A DNA stretch of 64,000 bases from Candidatus Contendibacter sp. (GTDB lineage Bacteria; Pseudomonadota; Gammaproteobacteria; Competibacterales; Competibacteraceae), in NCBI GenBank assembly GCA_029624765.1, contig JARSSO010000059.1:149921-213920 (forward strand), given 5' to 3'. Shown piece by piece: positions 8,762 through 16,419 of this stretch. The translations under genes were made by a program, and so were the position numbers. Numbering within the stretch: the first letter of the stretch is position 1; every line of letters begins with the position of its first letter. The notes under the pieces were generated by a model. The model was not told where the DNA came from and did not search any database. It saw nothing but the letters and a program-made list of their open reading frames with translations.

Positions 8762-8961
8762 TCGGGCGCTCGCTGCGGTGTTCGAGTAATGAGCCGGACA
8801 ACCCCTTGATCCTAATTAATCTGACCCAGGGTGTGCGGTTGTCGACGCAAGTGTGCATGTCCGCCTTGCCGCGGAAAGCCTGATGCGTCGCTCTGCTCCC
8901 CACTTGAACCTCACGGTTCAAGGGTAACGGCTCAAGACGGCACAGGCGGAGAGCGCCCCCT
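8762..8961 (+). ncRNA. ssrS: 6S RNA
   Basis: Lies between zapA and the cyclo-ligase, the normal place for ssrS. The ends pair: GGGCGCTC at 8764-8771 with GAGCGCCC at 8951-8958. The 3' half holds the segment CACTTGAACC...GGTTCAAGGGTAACGGC (about 8901-8931), closely like the conserved 3' arm of E. coli 6S RNA. About 200 nt, normal length. 6S RNA folds into an open-promoter mimic that binds sigma70 RNA polymerase in stationary phase. Exact ends are estimates. Confidence 0.88.
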
Positions 8962-9021
8962 CCTTGCAACTCAGGCGACGTCTCAACGTCGCTTTATTTT
9001 TGCCGCTGCACAGCCTTGGAC

Positions 9022-9720
9022 ATGAACGACGATCCGCCCGCCCGGCGCCGGCGGTTACGCGCCCGGCGCCGCGCCTTGTCGCCCATCGAGCGGGATCGGG
9101 CGGCACTGGCCGTCGCCCGCCGCCTGGAAGATTGGCCGGCGTGGGACGGCGCGATCCGGGTGGCCGGTTATTGGGCTTGCGACGGCGAATTGGACCCGGC
9201 GCCACTGCTGGAGCGCGCCTGGGCCACCCACCGGCAGGTCTATCTTCCCGTGCTGGACGGCGAATGCTCGCTCCGCTTCGCGCCGTATCTCCCCGGCACG
9301 CCCTTGCGCCGCAATCGGTTCCATATCCCCGAACCCGACGTTTCGCCGATGGAATGGCTGGAACCGTCGCGGTTGGATGTCGTGTTGCTGCCGTTGGTGG
9401 CTTTCGACTCCGCCGGAACACGCCTGGGCATGGGTGGAGGATGGTACGACCGCGCCTTTGCGTTCTTGCGCGATCCGGCTTGCCGGAGCGGCCATCGACC
9501 AGTGCTGCTGGGGCTGGGTTACGAGTTTCAGCGCGTGGCCGCGTTGGTTCGGCAAGCCTGGGATGTGCCGCTGGACGCGGCGGTCACGGAAACGGCGCTT
9601 TCCGTGTTCTCCGCCGTCGAAGGTTCGGCTCTTGCATCCAAGCTTTCACTCCAGTCGGTGGGCAAGGGGAGTAAGAGGGTTCCCGCCGCTCAACGATGCC
9701 CATCCAGAAACATCCGATAA
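9022..9720 (+). CDS. fau: 5-formyltetrahydrofolate cyclo-ligase with extended C-terminus
   Basis: A protein of 232 residues from the ATG at 9022 (a TTG at 9016 is also in frame). It converts 5-formyl-THF to 5,10-methenyl-THF with ATP. The N-terminal basic segment RRRLRARRRAL and the ATP-loop GMGGGWYDRAFAF (about residues 138-150) are diagnostic. Placement after zapA-6S RNA is conserved; in E. coli the pair is cotranscribed. The family normally ends near ETALSVFS (about residue 195); here about 35 extra low-complexity residues follow because no stop occurs until the gene has run 31 bp into the 3' end of convergent ilvA. Confidence 0.9.
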   Translation: MNDDPPARRRRLRARRRALSPIERDRAALAVARRLEDWPAWDGAIRVAGYWACDGELDPAPLLERAWATHRQVYLPVLDGECSLRFAPYLPGTPLRRNRFHIPEPDVSPMEWLEPSRLDVVLLPLVAFDSAGTRLGMGGGWYDRAFAFLRDPACRSGHRPVLLGLGYEFQRVAALVRQAWDVPLDAAVTETALSVFSAVEGSALASKLSLQSVGKGSKRVPAAQRCPSRNIR

Positions 9721-11210
9721 GCCGGATTCTGGGTTTCGTCGCGCCAGGGATAGCCCAATTCGCGAATGTACCGAACGAACCGCGGCCGTTCGGTTTCCGG
9801 CACCTGAATGCCGACCAGCACCCGGCCATAATCGGAACCGTGATTGCGGTAGTGGAACAGGCTGATGTTCCAGCCGTGCGCCATCCCGTTCAGGAATTTC
9901 AGCAGCGCGCCGGGCCGTTCGGGAAACTGGAAGCGGTAAAGGATTTCGTCGCGAATGCCGGGGGCGTGGCCGCCCACCATGTAGCGCACGTGCAGCTTGG
10001 CCATTTCGTTGTCGCTCATGTCGATCACGGGATAGCCGTGTTCGCGCAAGGCGGCGATGAGGCGATTCTTTTCCTCTTCGCCCTCGGTCAGTTGCACGCC
10101 GACGAACACCTGGGCCCGCTGGGAGTCGGCGTAACGGTAGTTGAATTCGGTGATCGAGCGCCGGCCGATGACCTGGCAGAACTTGCGGAAGCTGCCGGGC
10201 TGCTCGGGGATGGTCGCCGCCAGCAGTGCTTCGCGCCGCTCGCCCAGTTCGGCCCGTTCGGCGATGTGGCGCAGACGGTCGAAATTGAGATTGGCGCCGC
10301 AATGGATCGCGATCAGATTCGCGTCGACGACGCTGGTTCGTTCCACGTATCTTTTCAGGCCGGCGGTTCCCAGCGCGCCGGCCGGTTCGGCGATGGAGCG
10401 GGTATCGTCGAAAATATCCTTGGTGGCGGCGCAAATCTCGTCGGTCGAGACCGTGATGATATCGTCCACCAGATCCCGCGCCAGCCGAAAGGTTTCCTCG
10501 CCCACTTGGCGCACCGCCACGCCATCGGCGAAGAGACCCACTTGATCGAGGGTTACCCGATGGCCTTGTTTAAGCGCTTCGTGCATGGAGGCGGCATCGT
10601 CCGGCTCCACCCCGATGATCTTGATCTCGGGCCGCAGGAACTTGACGTAAGCCGCGACCCCGGCGATCAGGCCGCCGCCGCCAACCGCGACAAAGATCGC
10701 TTCGATGGGATTCGGATGCTGGCGCAGGATCTCCATGCCGATGGTGCCCTGGCCGGCGATCACGTCCGGGTCGTCGTAGGGGTGAATGAAGACCATGCCC
10801 TTTTCCGCTTCCAGTTGGCGGGCGTGCTGGTAGGCTTCATCGTAGGTATCGCCGAACAACACGATTCGACCGCCCCGGTCGCGCACCGCCTGGACCTTGA
10901 TCGCCGGGGTGGTGCGGGGCATGACGATGGTGGCCTTGGCGCCGAGTTTCTGGGCGGCCAGGGCCACACCCTGGGCATGGTTGCCGGCCGAGGCGCAGAG
11001 GATGCCTTTTTCCAGAGCCTCGCGCGGTAGTCCAGCGATTTTGTTATAGGCGCCGCGCAGCTTGAACGAGAATACCGGCTGCAGATCTTCGCGTTTGAGC
11101 AGCGCCCGGTTATTCAACCGCCGCGAGAGCCGGCTCATGACCTCCAGCGGCGATTCGATGGCGACATCGTAGACACGGGCGGTCAGAATTTTCCTGATGT
11201 AGTCGTGCAT
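9690..11210 (-). CDS. ilvA: threonine ammonia-lyase (biosynthetic threonine deaminase)
   Basis: A 506-residue protein (E. coli IlvA 514) from MHDYIRKILTARVYD; a longer in-frame extension upstream crosses rpiA and is not real. The catalytic domain has the PLP lysine in SFKLRGAYNK (about residue 50) and the phosphate-binding loop VGGGGLIAG (about 174-182). Two C-terminal ACT-like regulatory domains are present (around PEQPGSFRKFC and PERPGALLKFL), the form that responds to isoleucine inhibition and valine activation. It makes 2-oxobutanoate for isoleucine synthesis. Divergent from rpiA, with 36 bp between start codons. Confidence 0.95.
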   Translation of the reverse strand: MHDYIRKILTARVYDVAIESPLEVMSRLSRRLNNRALLKREDLQPVFSFKLRGAYNKIAGLPREALEKGILCASAGNHAQGVALAAQKLGAKATIVMPRTTPAIKVQAVRDRGGRIVLFGDTYDEAYQHARQLEAEKGMVFIHPYDDPDVIAGQGTIGMEILRQHPNPIEAIFVAVGGGGLIAGVAAYVKFLRPEIKIIGVEPDDAASMHEALKQGHRVTLDQVGLFADGVAVRQVGEETFRLARDLVDDIITVSTDEICAATKDIFDDTRSIAEPAGALGTAGLKRYVERTSVVDANLIAIHCGANLNFDRLRHIAERAELGERREALLAATIPEQPGSFRKFCQVIGRRSITEFNYRYADSQRAQVFVGVQLTEGEEEKNRLIAALREHGYPVIDMSDNEMAKLHVRYMVGGHAPGIRDEILYRFQFPERPGALLKFLNGMAHGWNISLFHYRNHGSDYGRVLVGIQVPETERPRFVRYIRELGYPWRDETQNPAYRMFLDGHR

Positions 11211-11246
11211 GGGGATTGAGTGGCGAAATTTGGAGGAGAACGGTCG

Positions 11247-11915
11247 ATGTCCACAGAAGACATGAAAAAGCGCGCCGCTGAAGCGGCATTGCGGTATATC
11301 GAAGACAATACGGTCCTCGGAGTCGGCACGGGTTCGACGGTCAGCTATTTTATTGACGCCCTGGCGCGCATCAAGCACCGACTCGATGGCGTGGTGTCGA
11401 GTTCCGAGGCGACCACGCGGCAGTTGAAAGCCTGCAAGATTCCGGTGCTGGATTTGAACGCCGCCGGCCCGTTGCCGCTGTACGTGGATGGCGCCGACGA
11501 AGTGAATCGTCAATTGCAAATGATTAAAGGCGGCGGCGGCGCGTTGACTCGCGAGAAAATCATCGCCGCCGCCAGCGAGGTGTTCGTTTGTATTGCTGAC
11601 CAATCAAAGCTGGTCGACGTGTTGGGAGCTTTTCCGCTGCCGGTCGAGGTGATTCCGATGGCGCGCAGCCATGTCGGTCGAGAACTGCTCAAGCAAGGCG
11701 GCCAACCGGTATTGCGCGAGAATGTCGTCACCGACAACGGCAACCTGATCATCGATGTCTATAACCTGAAAATTCTGGAGCCGGCCAGGCTGGAGGCGGA
11801 ACTGAACAACATCCCCGGCGTCGTCACGGTGGGATTGTTCGCGTTGCGGCCGGCGGACGTGCTGCTGCTGGGTACGGAACAGGGCGTTCGGGAGATTGGG
11901 AGCGATGATGGCTAA
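11247..11915 (+). CDS. rpiA: ribose-5-phosphate isomerase A
   Basis: A 222-residue protein from ATG at 11247, preceded by GGAGGA at 11232-11237. Motifs: GVGTGSTVSYFID (substrate phosphate loop, about 23-35), VDGADEV (about 80-86, catalytic Asp), KGGGGALTREK (about 93-103, catalytic Glu and Lys) and DNGNLIIDV. It interconverts ribose 5-phosphate and ribulose 5-phosphate in the pentose phosphate pathway. Divergent rpiA/ilvA is a common gammaproteobacterial arrangement; promoters must lie inside each other's 5' coding ends. Confidence 0.96.
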   Translation: MSTEDMKKRAAEAALRYIEDNTVLGVGTGSTVSYFIDALARIKHRLDGVVSSSEATTRQLKACKIPVLDLNAAGPLPLYVDGADEVNRQLQMIKGGGGALTREKIIAAASEVFVCIADQSKLVDVLGAFPLPVEVIPMARSHVGRELLKQGGQPVLRENVVTDNGNLIIDVYNLKILEPARLEAELNNIPGVVTVGLFALRPADVLLLGTEQGVREIGSDDG

Positions 11916-11954
11916 GCTGAGAATTTGCGTCATTTCATTGTTAAGGCCAACGGT

Positions 11955-12617
11955 ATGAATACAGAACTTTCCTTTGAGGATATTCGGGCTTTATTTGCCG
12001 AAACCGCGCTTCGGTTTCAGGAAACCGACCGCAAGTTTCAGGAAACCGACCGCAGGTTTCAGGAAACCGACCGCAAGTTTCAGGAAACCGACCGCAAGTT
12101 TCAGGAAACCGACCGATTAATCGAGAAGCTGTCACGGGAAACCAGTCAGAAAATTCGCGAGCTTGGCCAGCAAATCGGCGGTTTGGGCAATAAATTCGGC
12201 AGCTTCACCGAAGGTCTGGCCTTGCCTTCCATGGAAAAGATCCTGCGCCAGCGTTTCGGTGTGGATACGGTTGGTCCCAGCGTCCGGATTTTCCGAAACG
12301 GGAAACACTTGGAAATCGACGTGCTGGCGTATGCGAATGGTGAACTCAATGCTGCATACGTGGTGGAGGTCAAAAGCCATCTGCGCGAGGAGAACATTCA
12401 GCAACTTCTGGATATCCTTGAGCATTTCGCTGAGTGGTTTCCAGAGCACGGCGACAAGAAGCTTTACGGTATTCTGGCCGCCGTCCATATCCCTGAAGCG
12501 CTGCGCGAGCGGGTTCTGGAACAGGGTCTCTATCTGGCGCAGATTCATGATGATCTATTTGAACTGCAAGTACCCGACAATTTCCAGCCTCGGCGCTTCG
12601 ATCATCGGGCGCAATAA
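11955..12617 (+). CDS. DUF3782-like PD-(D/E)XK fold protein with heptad repeat
   Basis: A 220-residue protein (ATG at 11955; an upstream TTG at 11925 is less likely). Residues 21-55 are five tandem copies of FQETDRK, followed by more helix, giving an N-terminal coiled coil. The C-terminal half looks like a restriction-endonuclease-like core: LEIDVLAY supplies the Asp and VVEVKSHL the ExK (about residues 119-143), with a preceding Glu helix. This pattern is seen in DUF3782 proteins, which are common and often multicopy in sulfur bacteria and cyanobacteria; their function is unknown. No modification gene or obvious partner is nearby. Ends just before the porin terminator hairpin. Confidence 0.8.
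   Translation: MNTELSFEDIRALFAETALRFQETDRKFQETDRRFQETDRKFQETDRKFQETDRLIEKLSRETSQKIRELGQQIGGLGNKFGSFTEGLALPSMEKILRQRFGVDTVGPSVRIFRNGKHLEIDVLAYANGELNAAYVVEVKSHLREENIQQLLDILEHFAEWFPEHGDKKLYGILAAVHIPEALRERVLEQGLYLAQIHDDLFELQVPDNFQPRRFDHRAQ
12015..12119 (+). repeat. five tandem 21-bp units inside the DUF3782-like gene
   Basis: Units start at 12015, 12036, 12057, 12078 and 12099, based on TTTCAGGAAACCGACCGCAAG with one or a few changes. Each codes one heptad FQETDRK. Near identity at the DNA level suggests recent expansion by slippage or unequal recombination, with length change in frame. Confidence 0.92.
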
Positions 12618-12620
12618 AAA

Positions 12621-12642
12621 CGGGCGCTGTCGCCAGCGCCCG
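12621..12642 (-). terminator. rho-independent terminator of porin 1
   Basis: Perfect 9-bp stem CGGGCGCTG / CAGCGCCCG with a 4-base loop. Read on the minus strand it is followed by TTTTTA. It sits 35 bp after the porin stop. Confidence 0.85.
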
Positions 12643-12676
12643 TCGCTGCCCTTACGCCTGATGTCAGGCTTTGGTG

Positions 12677-13858
12677 TTAGAAGTCCACGCGCGTGCCGAT
12701 GGAAATTCCGTTCTGATCGCCGTAGAAGATGGTGCCTGGATCAGATATGAAAACAGTACCGCCGGATACGCTGGTTATGGTGGGTTGCTGAGCGTCACGG
12801 CCGACATATTCAATCCATAGCCGGGTCCGCTTGCTGAAGTTGTACTGATAGCCCAAGGCGTAGTTTTGGATGGGGTCGGCCCCAGAAAGACCCGTGTCCA
12901 GTTGACCATAGGCGGCGCTGATGACATTGTTGCCGAAGGTATAGGAACCGGTCAGATAGGCGCTCCAAGGGGTGTCAAGTCCACCGAAAGCCGCGAACAA
13001 GGGCTCGTAGACCCCCCACTGATTCAGTGTGCCTTGTTCGTAGGTCAAGCCAATGCTGAACGCTCCAGTCTGATAGCCCACGCCGATACCCCACTGATCC
13101 CGATCCAGATCAACGACGGGAATGCCCGCGCTATCATAGAGCGTCCTTCCATTCAGGGCGATATACGTGGCGCCGACGAAGAACGGTCCATTGGTGTATT
13201 TCAGGGCGACCGTCCATTCATCAATCCCATCCGACCATCCATCCCGCTCATTGGTGGGGAAAGTTCCTACGCCATCCCTGGTGATGCTACTTGCCATGAC
13301 CAGCATGGCCGAGGCGCTGAATCCACCGAAATCCGGCGTCGAATAGTAAACGCTGCTCGGCAGGCGTTCCAAGGTCCCTCCGGATTGCGCATTGGAAACA
13401 TCCGTGGTGGAAGAACGGACGAAGCCGTTGTTGGAACCCCCCAGCCATACCGTTGGGCCAAAGCTTAAGGAAGTGTTAAAGATATCGTTGATACCCACGA
13501 CTTCGTAGTAGGGGGTGACTTGCGTGCCGACCGTCAACTGACCAAAACCACCCTTCAGGCCAACGAACTTGGGCCGATCTCCCTGTAGATTGCCGCCGTC
13601 GGTGACATCGACGCCAAACTCATATTGGTAGACGGCGCTCAAACCGCCACCCAGATCCTCGGAACCCTGGACGCCGAGCCGGGAGGCATTGTTGACCACA
13701 TCCCAATTGGCGTCGCCTTCAAAGAGATTGAAAAGGTTATCATCGTCGTTGTAATCCACCGACACCCGCGCCGAGCCATACAGGATGGTATCGGCCTGCG
13801 CGGCTAGGGGAGCGGCAAGGGTGGCGGCAACCGCCAAGGCAAGAACAGACTTTTTCAT
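12677..13858 (-). CDS. Gram-negative general porin (porin 1)
   Basis: A 393-residue outer-membrane protein from MKKSVLALA. A signal peptide of 22 residues ends AQA|D. The mature protein has alternating amphipathic strands, an early DTILYGSARVSVDY strand, the RLGVQGSEDLGGGLSAVYQYE signature, and a C-terminal phenylalanine (RVDF), all typical of 16-strand trimeric porins. It is a paralogue of the next gene, with strong identity in the first 110 residues and last 40 and divergent loops between. Monocistronic, with its own promoter (13967-13995) and terminator. Confidence 0.93.
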   Translation of the reverse strand: MKKSVLALAVAATLAAPLAAQADTILYGSARVSVDYNDDDNLFNLFEGDANWDVVNNASRLGVQGSEDLGGGLSAVYQYEFGVDVTDGGNLQGDRPKFVGLKGGFGQLTVGTQVTPYYEVVGINDIFNTSLSFGPTVWLGGSNNGFVRSSTTDVSNAQSGGTLERLPSSVYYSTPDFGGFSASAMLVMASSITRDGVGTFPTNERDGWSDGIDEWTVALKYTNGPFFVGATYIALNGRTLYDSAGIPVVDLDRDQWGIGVGYQTGAFSIGLTYEQGTLNQWGVYEPLFAAFGGLDTPWSAYLTGSYTFGNNVISAAYGQLDTGLSGADPIQNYALGYQYNFSKRTRLWIEYVGRDAQQPTITSVSGGTVFISDPGTIFYGDQNGISIGTRVDF

Positions 13859-13966
13859 GGCATGATTCCCAAGTTGTGGCGCATGTCCAACCAAGCTCAA
13901 AATCCGCTTTCCAATCAAATAGATGGGCTGATTGGAAAACAGTCTTGAATCACTATTTGGAATGAA

Positions 13967-13995
13967 TTTATATACTGATCGCGGCAAAAAAGCAA
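13967..13995 (-). promoter_or_regulatory. sigma70 promoter of porin 1
   Basis: On the minus strand: -35 TTGCTT (13995-13990), 17-bp spacer, -10 TATAAA (13972-13967). The predicted start near 13960 gives a leader of about 100 nt. The same hexamers and spacing occur before porin 2. Confidence 0.75.
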
Positions 13996-14069
13996 CTGTT
14001 TTTTATAAAAGATACAACTTTTTGTTTCAATACAACGGTCTGGAATGGAAACAAGGAAATTGGAACAGA

Positions 14070-14098
14070 AAAAAAACGGACGCCCGAAGGCGTCCGTT
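14070..14098 (-). terminator. rho-independent terminator of porin 2
   Basis: Stem ACGGACGCC / GGCGTCCGT with a short CGAA-type loop (14076-14097), followed on the minus strand by a run of T. It lies about 28 bp after the porin 2 stop and isolates the two porin genes. Confidence 0.88.
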
Positions 14099-14125
14099 GG
14101 GTTCAGGCGGATTCAGGCGGGTGAA

Positions 14126-15274
14126 TCAGAAGTCGACGCGGGTACCGATGGAAACGGTCTGCTTGCTGCCAACCAACTCAGAGTCAACGTCCTGGCCGAT
14201 GTATTCAACCCAAACCCGGGTGCGCTTGCTGAAGTTGTACTGGTAACCCAAGGCCCAGTTGTTGATGTCGCTTTGCGTGAGAATATTCCCATTGGCAAGG
14301 AAGAGCTGGCCATCGTCGGGGGTCATGTAGCCATACGCACCCCGGATGACATTGTTGCCAAAGGTGTACTGACCGGTCAGATAAAAGTTATCGGTCTGGC
14401 CGAAGTACTGAGTGTTGACATCACCCCGTTCCCAATTGACGGTAACGGCAAAGGGGCCCGCGTTATAACCAAACGCCAAGCCATATTGTTCACCGTCCCA
14501 GGTGGGCCGGGTGAAGAAAGCATCAAAACCAGGACCTTCAAGCGCCATGTAGGTGCCACCCGCGAAGAACGGCCCGTTCTTGTAGGAGGCCGAGATGCCC
14601 CACATGTCGATGTCGCTGGAAAGATTGGCGGGAACCAGATTGGTCGTGCCGGAGATGCGAGTATCGCCGCAGCCCGTGCCGTAGCGAAGTTCCGTGGGCA
14701 CCTGCGGATCGGTGGGCGGGCACTGGCCGTTCATCACCAGCATCAACTGGGCGCTGAAGCCGCTCCAGTTGGGCGAAGTGTAGATCAGGCTGTTGTCCAT
14801 GCGCGTGCCGAAGGTGTTGCCCAGATAGACGCTGTCGCTACTGAACAGCTTGGTGCTGTTGAAGATATCGGCGATGCCCATCACGTTGTAGTAGGGAGTC
14901 CATTGGGTGCCGATAGTCACCGAACCCCAGCTCGAACCCTTCAGACCGACCCACTTCGGGCGGTTGCTGTTAAGATTGCCGCCATCGGTGACGTCCACGC
15001 CGAACTCGTACTGATAGATGGCGCTCAGACCACCGCCCAGATCTTCCTCACCCCGCACGCCCAGGCGAGACGCGTTGTTGAAGACATCCCACGAATCGGT
15101 GCCGGCGGTGAGCCGAACCAGCGAGCCGTCGGGCGCCCGAGCATAGTTGGAGTTGAAATCGCTGTAATCGACCGACACCCGGGCGGAACCATACAAGGTC
15201 GTGTCGGCGTGGGCGGCGGAACCAAAACCAACCAGCGCAGCGGCGACGGCCAGCGCAAGAGCAGACTTTTTCAT
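14126..15274 (-). CDS. Gram-negative general porin (porin 2)
   Basis: A 382-residue outer-membrane porin. Signal peptide of 23 residues ends AHA|D; the same early strand DTTLYGSARVSVDY and RLGVRGEEDLGGGLSAIYQYE signature as porin 1; C-terminal Phe in RVDF. A Cys pair (GQCPP...GTGCGD, about residues 190-208) in the middle may form a loop disulfide not present in porin 1. ATG is preceded by AGGAG at 15281-15285. It has its own promoter and terminator. Substrate selectivity cannot be told from sequence. Confidence 0.93.
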   Translation of the reverse strand: MKKSALALAVAAALVGFGSAAHADTTLYGSARVSVDYSDFNSNYARAPDGSLVRLTAGTDSWDVFNNASRLGVRGEEDLGGGLSAIYQYEFGVDVTDGGNLNSNRPKWVGLKGSSWGSVTIGTQWTPYYNVMGIADIFNSTKLFSSDSVYLGNTFGTRMDNSLIYTSPNWSGFSAQLMLVMNGQCPPTDPQVPTELRYGTGCGDTRISGTTNLVPANLSSDIDMWGISASYKNGPFFAGGTYMALEGPGFDAFFTRPTWDGEQYGLAFGYNAGPFAVTVNWERGDVNTQYFGQTDNFYLTGQYTFGNNVIRGAYGYMTPDDGQLFLANGNILTQSDINNWALGYQYNFSKRTRVWVEYIGQDVDSELVGSKQTVSIGTRVDF

Positions 15275-15290
15275 GACTGAACTCCTAGGT

Positions 15291-15309
15291 TTGTGTTGTA
15301 TTTACACAA
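15291..15309. promoter_or_regulatory. inverted repeat in porin 2 leader
   Basis: TTGTGT (15291-15296) and ACACAA (15304-15309) form perfect 6-bp arms around 7 bp. It lies between the predicted transcription start (near 15333) and the Shine-Dalgarno, so it could be an operator or an RNA hairpin. Confidence 0.4.
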
Positions 15310-15339
15310 CAAAAGGGCATTCGCAACTCATGGGGTAAA

Positions 15340-15368
15340 TTTATACGCATTCTGAAGCGGAAACGCAA
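15340..15368 (-). promoter_or_regulatory. sigma70 promoter of porin 2
   Basis: On the minus strand: -35 TTGCGT (15368-15363), 17-bp spacer, -10 TATAAA (15345-15340). An AT-rich stretch upstream (15370-15450) may act as an UP element. Confidence 0.78.
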
Positions 15369-15411
15369 CTGATATTTTCAAAAAAAACACAAAACCTTCG
15401 TTTTGTTATAA

Positions 15412-15434
15412 AAAAACAACTGACTGTTGTTTTT
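15412..15434. promoter_or_regulatory. 9-bp inverted repeat upstream of porin 2 promoter
   Basis: AAAAACAAC and GTTGTTTTT are perfect 9-bp arms with a 5-bp spacer, about 44 bp upstream of the -35. The position suits an activator or envelope-stress regulator site. The regulator is not identified. Confidence 0.45.
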
Positions 15435-15548
15435 CTGATTATGACAACAAATTCCGCGCGCTTCAACTTAAAGTAGTCGCCCGGACGTTGGGTTTGGAGG
15501 AGTTACCATCGTTGATGTGGTACTGGAGCGGTCCAGGCGTCGATGGGA

Positions 15549-16340
15549 TCAATGGGGGTTGGGATCGCGGGGATCACCCAGCAAATACAGTCCAGTCAGC
15601 TTGTGAAACGCGCTTGAGGTTCGTGGACCGGCCAAACCGTCGACTTTCAGATAAATTCCGGGCAAAGTGTTCAAAAATTGTTGCAGTATTTTCACTCCCG
15701 GCGAGCTTTCGGTTTCGGCGTAGCGCAGCGGCCCAGGAGCGGATTCGCCATCGGCGGCGAACTCGACCAAATCCCGTTCCGCCAGTCGTCGCAGCAACAC
15801 CGCTGCGCCGCAACGCTGGGCGACGGCGGTTTCGTTCCAAACGTCATCGGTCACGTATTTGCCTTGCTGGTAGTGGGTGGAATAGTTCCACAGGTAGGGC
15901 GAGGGCACTTCGGGATGATGCAGTCGGTAATTCCAGCCGCCATGGCCTTCCAGCTTGAACAGCGCGCCGGTGATGCTCCAGTCCGACCACTGGTCGAAGT
16001 GGTACAGGCACAACGCGTCGGCGGTGCTGTCCTCCCAGGTGAACGGGGGCTCGCCTTCGGCCGGCCGGCCATCCGGCAGGTGGCGGGTACGCGCGGTCAG
16101 CGGGTCGCCGTTATGCAAATGGACGGTGAAATCGCGACCGGTGTCGACTTCGTGGAGCACCGCCACTACGAACCAGGGTACGTTCAATCGCCGGCCCACC
16201 GTCCAGTACCGATCACGGTCGGCCATGATGGCGTCTACCCGTTCCTCCACCTCGGCGACCCGCTCCAAGCGAATCGGGCAGGTGGCGAACAGGCGCTGGT
16301 ATTCGTGCTGCAATTCCGGTGTTAGAGTGATGCGGCTCAC
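15549..16340 (-). CDS. lysozyme-like protein with C-terminal peptidoglycan-binding domain
   Basis: A 263-residue protein starting from GTG, with GGGA about 8 bases upstream. The first about 185 residues are rich in Trp/Tyr/His (YWTVGRRLNVPWFVVAVLHEVDTG, FTWEDSTADAL, WSDWSITGALFKLEGHGGWNYR) and resemble the putative lysozyme-family domain found with cell-wall-binding modules. The C-terminal about 70 residues (VKILQQFLNTLPGIYLKVDGLAGPRTSSAFHKLTG) match a PG_binding_1 three-helix module. No signal peptide is visible, so how it would reach the wall is unclear. A cell-wall hydrolase is plausible, but the catalytic residue cannot be named with certainty. Confidence 0.7.
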   Translation of the reverse strand: MSRITLTPELQHEYQRLFATCPIRLERVAEVEERVDAIMADRDRYWTVGRRLNVPWFVVAVLHEVDTGRDFTVHLHNGDPLTARTRHLPDGRPAEGEPPFTWEDSTADALCLYHFDQWSDWSITGALFKLEGHGGWNYRLHHPEVPSPYLWNYSTHYQQGKYVTDDVWNETAVAQRCGAAVLLRRLAERDLVEFAADGESAPGPLRYAETESSPGVKILQQFLNTLPGIYLKVDGLAGPRTSSAFHKLTGLYLLGDPRDPNPH

Positions 16341-16419
16341 TGGGGATTTCCCTTCTTTGGCTCCAGGGGAGCGGACGGTGGGCGTGAAGCGATGCTAAAT
16401 TCTGCTAAATTTGCAGGCC

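Noticed and set aside
12015..12119. CRISPR-like array
   Set aside because: The 21-bp units are directly adjacent with no spacers and code a protein heptad.
14045..15280. A 411-codon plus-strand open frame over porin 2
   Set aside because: The minus-strand porin has signal peptide, promoter, Shine-Dalgarno and terminator; the plus frame starts inside the terminator region.
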